Source: Bacillota bacterium
GTDB lineage: Bacteria; Bacillota; Bacilli; Paenibacillales; NBRC-103111
NCBI GenBank assembly: GCA_023388055.1
Contig: JAEWGW010000011.1
Span: 186,001-250,000 of the forward strand
DNA: 64,000 nt
Direction: 5' to 3'
The translations under genes were made by a program, and so were the position numbers. The notes below the pieces were generated by a model. That model made no database searches. It saw only the letters and a list, made by a program, of their open reading frames with translations, and was not told the origin of the DNA. Positions within the stretch are counted from its first letter, which is position 1. Every line of letters begins with the position of its first letter. Below, in pieces: positions 54,240-61,527 of this stretch.

Positions 54240-54508
54240 GGCGGATTAAACTCGAAAAACCGAGTACAAATCGCCTCAAAGGGCACGAAGTGGTGCATTA
54301 TACTCGAAAAACCGAGTATAAATCGCTCCGGAGGGGGCTGGAGGGTGGATTAAACTCGAAAAACCGAGTACAAATTGCCCTGAGGGGCCGAAGTGGCGGA
54401 TTATGCTCGAAAAACCAAGTATAAAGTGCCTCAGAGGGTCCGGGGGCGGAATAGGGATGGGCCAAAGTGGCGCATTATTCTTGAAAAACCGAGTTAAACA
54501 CGTCCCCT
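54240..54508 (+). repeat. Tandem hairpin repeat R4, five units of about 52 nt
   Basis: Each unit contains ACTCGAAAAACCGAGT or a near copy: 54250-54265, 54302-54317, 54354-54369, 54405-54420, 54479-54494. The core is a 5-bp stem with an AAAAAC loop, flanked by GGCGGATT- and AAATCGCC-like arms that extend the stem. Spacing is 52, 52, 51 and 74 nt. Units all point the same way, unlike the dyad elements. With the G-rich stretch it fills the 423-bp gap 54124-54546 before the SLH protein. Confidence 0.85.
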
Positions 54509-54546
54509 TGGGGCGTAAAGCTTAACTATTCAAAGGAGAGTGAATT

Positions 54547-57500
54547 ATGGTTACTAGTACCAAACCAGTAAATCATACCAAACCAGTAAATCACACCAGA
54601 CCGGTAAAACAACCATCCATTTTGCGAACAATTGTATGCGCTTTCTTAGTTGTGTTAATGCTTTTGACCGGATTTGCTCCGTTTTCGGGTTTTGCTCCCA
54701 TTTCCGGTTTTATCTCCGGTTCCGGCCTTTCGCTTCAAACTGCTTCTGCGGCCGGCAACGTCTTGGCAGATACCTTCGATGCCGCCGCCATCGGCGGCAA
54801 ACCCTCCGGCTGGAGCATCGCCTCCTATCCGGAGATTGCCGTCTCCGTCCAGGAGGTGGATGGTCACCCGGGACGGGCTTTGGCATATACCCAATCCGCC
54901 AAACGCAGCGCCACCTATACCATTTCCCGCTCCTTCACCGGCGCTACTCCCAAAAGTGTGCTGACCTACCAGTTCCGGGCGGAGCAGACCAATGCGGTGA
55001 TTTATCTGCCTTATATCAATGCAGGCTCCGTTAATCTGGCCCAATTTGCCTTGAACGGCGGCAAAATCTCCTACATGAAGACGGGCGCCAGCGCCTGGAC
55101 CGGGCTGGAGGATTATCAGGCAGGTACCTGGTATAACATTCGCATCGCCTTAGATACGGAAGCGGGTACTTATGATTTTTACATTAACGATGTGCAAAAG
55201 CTGTCCGGGGAGCCGCTGAGGGCCAAGGGTACCTTTGACAAAATGTCCATGGGCTTCTACAAGGACAGCATCGGTACTGTCTATTTTGACGAGTTCCATG
55301 TCTACTCCTACAAGAAATTAGAAAGCGTTTCCTTCTCCAAAGAGAGTTACGATATCGCCGCCAACACCAGCCAGCCGTTGGAGCTGGTCTTCCATCCGGC
55401 GGATGCCACCAACCGGAATGCTATGTGGACCTCCAGCCATCCCGAGGTAGCGACGGTTACCAACAGCGGTATTGTAACCGCCCTAAAGCCAGGAGAAGCT
55501 GTCATTTCTGTAACACCAGAGGAGCTTGCCGGAGAGCCGCCGGCAACAACTGTGGTGCGGGTGTTTGCGGAGCCGATCAGCTCGATAGATATCGGGACAG
55601 TGGCAGCCGGTGTGCCTGTTGGCTCCCGTGTGCTGCTTCAAGCCACCATCCTGCCCGCCCATACCACTGATCAATTCATCACATGGAGCACCTCGGACCC
55701 GCAGATCGCCACCATTGACCATTACGGTGAATTGACGGGAGTTTCTGCAGGCAAGGTGAAGGTGTATGCGGCCAGCCCCAACGGTTTGGTGCGTGGGGAA
55801 ACGGACGTAACGGTAGCAGCCCGAAATGTGCAGCAACGGTTGTATGTATCCCCGGCAGGAGCAGATACCAATCCGGGGACAGAGGCGGCCCCTTACCGAA
55901 CCATCGCCAAGGCGCAGGAAGCTGTACGCACTCTCAAAAACGGCATGGACGGAGATATTGAGGTTCTGCTCCGGGGCGGTACCTATGTGTTGCCGGAGGC
56001 GTTGACGTTTACACCGCAGGACTCGGGTGAAAACGGGCATTTTATCATCTACCGGAGCTATCCGGGTGAGGAGGCGCTGGTAAGCGGCGGCAAGCCGGTT
56101 ACAGGCTGGTCGGTGTACGACGCGGAAAAGGGGATTTATTCCGCCGAAGCTCTCGGTCTGAGGACGCGCCAGCTGTTTGTGGACGGCATCCGGGCCGTCC
56201 GTGCTTCAAGCCCAGGCGGGTTGACCAATCCCGTCAAGACGGATGCGGGTTATACATCTGATGACCCGGCGCTTGCCGCTTTTGCCCAACCGGGTGATCT
56301 GGAGCTGGTATTTAACGATCTGTGGACCAATTCCCGTGTAGGCGTAAAATCTGTCTCTCTCACCTCCGAAGGAAAAGCGCAGCTGACGCTGGACCAGCCG
56401 GCCTGGGACGCGGTCCGAAACCGCGGATTAACCTCCGCCACAGTGCCCGTCACCTACGAAAATGCCTTGGAGCTGCTGGACGAACCGGGCGAATGGTATC
56501 TGGATCAACAGGCTGGCAAGCTCTTTTACAAACCCCGTGCCTGGGAAAATATGAGCACCTCATCTATCGTGGCCCCTGTGCTGGAGAAGCTGGTGGACAT
56601 TCAAGGGGAGTCGGCGGACACTCCTGTCCGCAATCTGGAGTTCCGCAACCTGCATTTCAGCTACACCACCTGGATGCGGCCCAGCAGCGAATACGGCCAT
56701 TCCGATGCCCAGAATAACTATCTGCGCTACTCCGGAACGCCGGATTATTTGCCGGATGCGGCCATTGATCTGAGCTATGCCAATACAGTGAATTTTGAAG
56801 GAAATGATTTTTCCCGGCTGGGGATTACCGCTGTCCGGATGAAAACAGCGGTGCAGAACAGCCTCATTCGTGCCAACCGCTTCTATGATATCTCCGGCAA
56901 TGCGGTCAGTGTAGGGGAGCCCAACAGCTCCGACCGGGAAAACTACAATCCGGCGGACCACCGGAAGATTTTGAAAAACAACGATGTGGTGAACAATTTG
57001 ATCCACGATATCGGGGTGGACTATAAGTCGTCGTCGGCTATTTCGGCGGGTTTCCCCGAGGATATGGATATCAGCCACAATGAAATCTACAACATCCCTT
57101 ACAGCGGCACGCATATCGGGTATGGCTGGGATAAGCTTTTTACCCCGGTGCTGCGGAATGTGAGGATCGAGAATAACTTTATCTACGATCTGATGGGCAA
57201 AGGTCTGCGGGACGGCGGAGCCATCTACAGTCTGGGGGCTTCCGGCGGTACGGCGGAGAACAAGAACCTGGTGAAGGGCAATTACATCCGCAACCAGATG
57301 GACGACAGCGCTGCGCTGTATGCCGATGAAGGCACGACGTATTGGCGCTACGAAAATAATGTGATCGATCTCTCCGAATCGCCCCCTTGGCATGGCTCCA
57401 AACGCTGGGCCCAGGCCTACAAGGCCACCATCCATGATCTGGACCTGGTGGACAATTATATGACGGAGTCTATTTTTGTCAATAATGCCATTGACGTTTA

Positions 57501-60500
57501 TCAGTCCGGCAATCAGTTGGTAGCCGACGGGCAGTGGCCGGAGGAAGCACGCAGCATTATGGCTCGGGCGGGGCTTGAGCCTGCTTATGCGGGGGTAGTC
57601 CGTGGCGAGTTGCGTCGTTGGTCCACGGAGCGGCTGGATCTAGCTGTGGGTGGAAACGGGCAGGTGATAGTGGCAGCGAAGGATGGCAAGGATATGCCTC
57701 AAAGTCTGGAAAGCAGCACGATCTATTATGAATCGTTGAATCCTTCCGTGGCAGCGGTGGACGCCTCCGGGCAGGTCAGCGGGGTTGCAGTGGGGAAAAC
57801 AACAATCCGCATCCATATCCTGAACGCTTCCATGCTGCGTACCTTGGAGGCGGAGGTAACGGTGGGGGATACCTTGTCTGAGGTGGAGCTGAAGGATGTG
57901 GCCGGCCATGTGCTGGCGGTCCGCTCCGGAACCATCCAATCCCTTCAGGCCCTGGGTAAAACCTTTTTCGGCAATACGGTGGAATTGGGTAATGCACGGT
58001 TTGCCGTATCCGATCCTACTGTCGCCTCTGTCACGGAGGACGGAGTTTTGAGTACACATGAGCAGGGCTCCACAATTCTGACGGTGAAAGGGGAACGGCT
58101 GGGCGAGGAGAAAACGGGGATTTTCCACGTGCGGGTCTGGAATGATGGGGATGCGGCGGTGTCGGGTCTCCAGGAGGAAATCTCCGGTACAGATGACTGG
58201 TTCGTTTATCCTACCAATCAGAATATCAGCACGGGTGATGGCTCCATTACCATCAGCACCCCCAACAGCGGGCATGGGATTTACCGGGGAAGACAGTACC
58301 AGAATGAACTGCTGGATTTCGATCTGACCATTAACGGAACAACAAGCTGGTATGCCCTTCTCTTCGGCAAAAAGAACGATACCGCCAGCTACTCCAATGA
58401 TGACAACTATCTGGTGGTGGTCAGTTCCGGGGGCATTGAGCTCCAGCGCTACAACGGCACCGCCCGAACGGTGATTTACGGCAATATAGCAGGGCATACG
58501 AGTCTCGCCGGGGATGCCATTCCGAATACGATGCTGCCGTTTAATGCGAAGAAGCATGTTCAAATGGGGAGCATTGAGGAAGCGGATGGTGTCCGGCTTG
58601 TGTTCAAGGTGGACGGTCAGGAGGTGTTCAATTATCTGGATACAGCCTCTAATGCCTTGCGTGGTCCGGGTTATTTCGGATTAATTGCCCGTTCGGGCAG
58701 TCTGACGCTGGGTAAAAGCGAGATTGGAGCAGACCGGTTAGCCGGGCTGTTGTTAAGCGGTCCCAGAGCGCTAAAGACAGGAGAGCAGGGACTGGTTCAG
58801 GCAGCAGCTGTGGACTGGAACGGCAGGGCTGCGCCTGCTCCCTCAGGTGTGGTATATACCAGCAGCAATACGGTAACGGCTTCCGTGTATGAAAATGGTT
58901 TGGTGGTTGCCCATGCTCCCGGCAGCACGGTGATTTCGGCAGTGTACGGAACGGGTAAGGCCTCGTTTCCGTTGACCGTGTTGGCAGCGGAGCCTGGCGG
59001 CGGAGAGGGTCCCGGCGAACCTCCCGTGGATCAAGCGGGACCGCAATGGCCGGTGGGGGCTAAGCTGGATTTTCCGGCTGATGGCCTCGGACAGGATGCC
59101 GTAAGGCTGGAATGGCCGGCTGCGGCGGACGTAAGCGGAGTTGCGGACTACCGTATCCGTTTGGGTGAGCAGGTACTCGGAACGGTAACCGGCTCCGTGT
59201 ATCAATATGTGGCTTCGGGCCTGAAGGCGGGAACCACGTATCCCTTCGCCGTTATCCCGGTGGATGAAAAGGGCAACGTAGGGGAACCCCTGACAGGAAC
59301 TGTGACTACCAAAGCGGTGGTCAATCCGGAGAATCCCGGTAACCCCGGTAACCCCGGCAACCCCGGCAACCCCGGCAACCCCGGGACCCCCGGCAGCCCT
59401 GGGGACCCTGGAACTCCCGGAAATCCTGGTGATGATGGTTCTGAGGAGTCTTCGGGAACCGGTCATTCCCAGGCTGGGGGAGGGAATAGCCAAATTCCCT
59501 TGTCGGTGACCGCCGAAGGGATTGTGCTGGATGCGGCATCTTTGACCGGGACAATCGAACAAACACCGGAAGGCGGATCCGTAAAGGTGCTGGCGCTTTC
59601 CTCCAGTGTTCTGGAGACAGCACTTGAGAAGCTCGGCAGCTCCGGAGCGGCTGCGCGTCTGATCGTGGAGGTGCCGGACCACAACGCCATTCGGCTGGAG
59701 CTGCCGGCTGCCGCATTGTTGGCGGGCAGGGGCCAAATCGACAGGTCTACGCTGCTCATCCGCAGCAGCTCTGGTTCTTATGAGCTGCCGTTGGCTGGAG
59801 CTGCGGAGCAATTGGCTTCGTTGGCGGCAGGTGAAGGAGGGGCAATTCATGTCCATATAGGACCAATAACGACCCAATCCAGACTCCACCAAATTGCCCA
59901 ATCCGCAGCAGCGAAAACAGGCGGCACACTCATGGGCGTACCTGTCGAGTTCAAGGTAGATGCGGTAGTAGACAGTAAGACGGTGGAATTGACTTCGTGG
60001 AAGGAATATGTCAGCCGCTGGCTGCCTCTTACGAAAGAAGTTAACCCGGCTGCTGCCACTGGAGTACGTATTGATCCGGATACAGGCAAGCTTACTTTTG
60101 TACCGGCGGTATTCACTCAACAGGGTGGCAAATCCGCAGCGGAGCTGAAGCGTAAGGGCAACAGTGTGTATGCCGTGCTGGAGCTGTCCAAAACCTTCAG
60201 CGACATGAAGGGACATTGGGCCAAATCGGAGGTGGAGCTGCTGGCCTCCAAGCTGGTGGTCAGTGGAACGGCGGAGAATCAGTACACGCCGGACGCATTA
60301 GTCACACGGGCTGAATTTGCCGCGATGCTGACCCGGGGGCTTGGGTTGGAACCAACTGCGTACTCAAATACAGCTTTTGTTGATGTCGCAGCTTCCGACT
60401 GGTATGCGGAGGCCGTTTATACAGCTGTGGAAGAAGGCCTTGCTGAAGGTTTCGAAACCGGAGAATTCCGGCCGTCGGAGCAGATTTCCCGGGAGCAGGC

Positions 60501-60768
60501 GGCTGTGATGGCAGCCAGAGCCGCTGCGGCAGCAGGCGGTAGCATAGCGGTGGCCGGCGCCATGCCGGATGCAGAGCAGAAACGCAACGCCTACGTCGAC
60601 GAGGCGCAGATTTCCGTTTGGGCCAAGGAGGCTGTGGCTCAGATGAGCGGAGCGGGGATGTTTGCGGGGCGGGACGGGGGCAGCTTTGCTCCGCAATCGG
60701 CCATAACCCGTGCCGAAGCGGCGGTGGTAGTGAAACGTCTGCTGCAAGCGGTGAAGTTTATAAATTAG
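54547..60768 (+). CDS. SLH-anchored multidomain beta-helix protein, possibly GH141-like
   Basis: A 2073-residue surface protein. Order (residues, rough): long signal region 1-68 beginning with a KPVNHT/RPVNHT-type repeat; LamG-like 73-255; Big_2-type Ig 258-343 and 345-427; right-handed beta-helix 432-1008 (LYVSPAGADTNPGTEAAPYR, VLLRGGTYVL, then N..Y.NI-type coils); Ig 1028-1108 and 1112-1198; LamG-like 1209-1395; Ig 1398-1482; FN3 1499-1589; Pro-Gly-Asn linker 1594-1632; unknown 1649-1882; three SLH domains to the end. The helix start resembles GH141-type (fucosidase/xylanase) enzymes; this is a likeness from memory. Ribosome site AAAGGAGAG. Confidence 0.8.
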   Translation: MVTSTKPVNHTKPVNHTRPVKQPSILRTIVCAFLVVLMLLTGFAPFSGFAPISGFISGSGLSLQTASAAGNVLADTFDAAAIGGKPSGWSIASYPEIAVSVQEVDGHPGRALAYTQSAKRSATYTISRSFTGATPKSVLTYQFRAEQTNAVIYLPYINAGSVNLAQFALNGGKISYMKTGASAWTGLEDYQAGTWYNIRIALDTEAGTYDFYINDVQKLSGEPLRAKGTFDKMSMGFYKDSIGTVYFDEFHVYSYKKLESVSFSKESYDIAANTSQPLELVFHPADATNRNAMWTSSHPEVATVTNSGIVTALKPGEAVISVTPEELAGEPPATTVVRVFAEPISSIDIGTVAAGVPVGSRVLLQATILPAHTTDQFITWSTSDPQIATIDHYGELTGVSAGKVKVYAASPNGLVRGETDVTVAARNVQQRLYVSPAGADTNPGTEAAPYRTIAKAQEAVRTLKNGMDGDIEVLLRGGTYVLPEALTFTPQDSGENGHFIIYRSYPGEEALVSGGKPVTGWSVYDAEKGIYSAEALGLRTRQLFVDGIRAVRASSPGGLTNPVKTDAGYTSDDPALAAFAQPGDLELVFNDLWTNSRVGVKSVSLTSEGKAQLTLDQPAWDAVRNRGLTSATVPVTYENALELLDEPGEWYLDQQAGKLFYKPRAWENMSTSSIVAPVLEKLVDIQGESADTPVRNLEFRNLHFSYTTWMRPSSEYGHSDAQNNYLRYSGTPDYLPDAAIDLSYANTVNFEGNDFSRLGITAVRMKTAVQNSLIRANRFYDISGNAVSVGEPNSSDRENYNPADHRKILKNNDVVNNLIHDIGVDYKSSSAISAGFPEDMDISHNEIYNIPYSGTHIGYGWDKLFTPVLRNVRIENNFIYDLMGKGLRDGGAIYSLGASGGTAENKNLVKGNYIRNQMDDSAALYADEGTTYWRYENNVIDLSESPPWHGSKRWAQAYKATIHDLDLVDNYMTESIFVNNAIDVYQSGNQLVADGQWPEEARSIMARAGLEPAYAGVVRGELRRWSTERLDLAVGGNGQVIVAAKDGKDMPQSLESSTIYYESLNPSVAAVDASGQVSGVAVGKTTIRIHILNASMLRTLEAEVTVGDTLSEVELKDVAGHVLAVRSGTIQSLQALGKTFFGNTVELGNARFAVSDPTVASVTEDGVLSTHEQGSTILTVKGERLGEEKTGIFHVRVWNDGDAAVSGLQEEISGTDDWFVYPTNQNISTGDGSITISTPNSGHGIYRGRQYQNELLDFDLTINGTTSWYALLFGKKNDTASYSNDDNYLVVVSSGGIELQRYNGTARTVIYGNIAGHTSLAGDAIPNTMLPFNAKKHVQMGSIEEADGVRLVFKVDGQEVFNYLDTASNALRGPGYFGLIARSGSLTLGKSEIGADRLAGLLLSGPRALKTGEQGLVQAAAVDWNGRAAPAPSGVVYTSSNTVTASVYENGLVVAHAPGSTVISAVYGTGKASFPLTVLAAEPGGGEGPGEPPVDQAGPQWPVGAKLDFPADGLGQDAVRLEWPAAADVSGVADYRIRLGEQVLGTVTGSVYQYVASGLKAGTTYPFAVIPVDEKGNVGEPLTGTVTTKAVVNPENPGNPGNPGNPGNPGNPGTPGSPGDPGTPGNPGDDGSEESSGTGHSQAGGGNSQIPLSVTAEGIVLDAASLTGTIEQTPEGGSVKVLALSSSVLETALEKLGSSGAAARLIVEVPDHNAIRLELPAAALLAGRGQIDRSTLLIRSSSGSYELPLAGAAEQLASLAAGEGGAIHVHIGPITTQSRLHQIAQSAAAKTGGTLMGVPVEFKVDAVVDSKTVELTSWKEYVSRWLPLTKEVNPAAATGVRIDPDTGKLTFVPAVFTQQGGKSAAELKRKGNSVYAVLELSKTFSDMKGHWAKSEVELLASKLVVSGTAENQYTPDALVTRAEFAAMLTRGLGLEPTAYSNTAFVDVAASDWYAEAVYTAVEEGLAEGFETGEFRPSEQISREQAAVMAARAAAAAGGSIAVAGAMPDAEQKRNAYVDEAQISVWAKEAVAQMSGAGMFAGRDGGSFAPQSAITRAEAAVVVKRLLQAVKFIN
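59332..59394 (+). repeat. 9-bp tandem repeat coding for an Asn-Pro-Gly linker
   Basis: AACCCCGGT/C repeats with period 9, encoding NPG triplets and then TPG, SPG and DPG variants. The peptide is a collagen-like flexible spacer between the FN3 domain and the C-terminal part. The number of units could change by slippage without breaking the frame. Confidence 0.85.
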
Positions 60769-60784
60769 CAATTCGTAAATAGCA

Positions 60785-60830
60785 TAAAAACACCAAGGGG
60801 CTTGCAGCTGCGCAAGCCCCTTAGTGTTTT
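60785..60830 (+). terminator. Strong rho-independent terminator after the SLH protein
   Basis: AAGGGGCTTGC (60795-60805) pairs perfectly with GCAAGCCCCTT (60812-60822), extended by AAACAC/GTGTTT arms, with A and T runs on both sides. It would work on either strand. I see nothing recognisable from 60831 to 61038. Confidence 0.9.
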
Positions 60831-61038
60831 GAGAAAAGGGAGTACATAGTGGGAGACCGAGAAAACCGGAGGTGCGAGGGTTGGTGTCAGAGGATACAAG
60901 CATGCGCCTAGACCAACTGGTGGGAATGTGGGAGCCATATGCGACGGATAATCGAGGGGTGGAGTAATAATTTTACTAAAATGACTCTTTGTACCTCGTA
61001 TTTTCACATCCAACAATGGCCGCTGGGCTGCATCAGAA

Positions 61039-61293
61039 TTTATACGAAAGTGCCGCGTCTGTCCCCGGCATTTTCATCCCTGGCGCTGGCCGCAAGGCCG
61101 TGCGGGATTCTAACGGCGGCCAGCGCCGTTATTTTCCCGTAAAAGCGGCTTCCCAAAATCTAACGGCGGCCACAGCCGCTATTCCGGGGAAAAGTGGGTT
61201 GTTTGGGCTGATTGGCAGCATATAAGGTCTCTCACCGCCGTTAGAATCTGAGAACCCGGATTTTTCATCAAATAAGGGCTGTGGCTTCCGTTA
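61039..61293. repeat. Dyad repeat element copy R5, complete with head
   Basis: The head (61039-61110) starts TTTATACGAAAGTGCCGCGT. Forward modules start at 61111 and 61161; inverted modules end at 61243 and 61293; both pairs centre on 61202. All four cores are type A. The first module also pairs with the head: GGCGCTGGCCGC (61082-61093) is exactly complementary to 61116-61127. It lies between convergent genes. Confidence 0.92.
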
Positions 61294-61307
61294 GAACCGA
61301 ACCGAAC

Positions 61308-61457
61308 GGAATAGCGACGATAGGAATAGCGACGACAGGAATAGCAACAACAGGAAAAGCAACCATAGAAAAAGCAAACATAGAAAAAGCACCGACAGGA
61401 ATAGCAACGACAGGAATACCAACGATAGAAAAAGCACCGGCTGGAATGCACCGGCCG
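61308..61457. repeat. 15-bp tandem repeat, ten units
   Basis: Units such as GGAATAGCAACGACA follow one another without gaps from 61308 to 61457. Because 15 is a multiple of three and stops are rare, the stretch is open in several frames, but I see no ribosome site or sensible protein. It lies between R5 and the GH94 terminator. Confidence 0.9.
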
Positions 61458-61458
61458 G

Positions 61459-61503
61459 AAAAAAACCAGCCGGCATGCCCCATTAGGCGTGCCGGCTTTT
61501 TGC
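61459..61503 (-). terminator. Rho-independent terminator after GH94, probably two-way
   Basis: AGCCGGCA (61468-61475) and TGCCGGCT (61490-61497) form an 8-bp stem with extra inner pairing. On the - strand it is followed by GG and seven T; on the + strand by five T. Confidence 0.85.
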
Positions 61504-61527
61504 CGAAGCGGGATCATGCTCCGTTTG

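Noticed and set aside
54240..54508. Hairpin array R4 as a CRISPR array
   Set aside because: Units vary along their whole length, spacers are not of equal size or unique, and no cas genes are near.
8857..61293. Dyad modules as integron attC sites, because ATCTAAC and GTTAGAT fit the attC end boxes in R1 and R3
   Set aside because: The fit fails in R2 and R5, there are four modules rather than one pair of boxes, no L boxes are kept, and no integrase or gene cassette is present.
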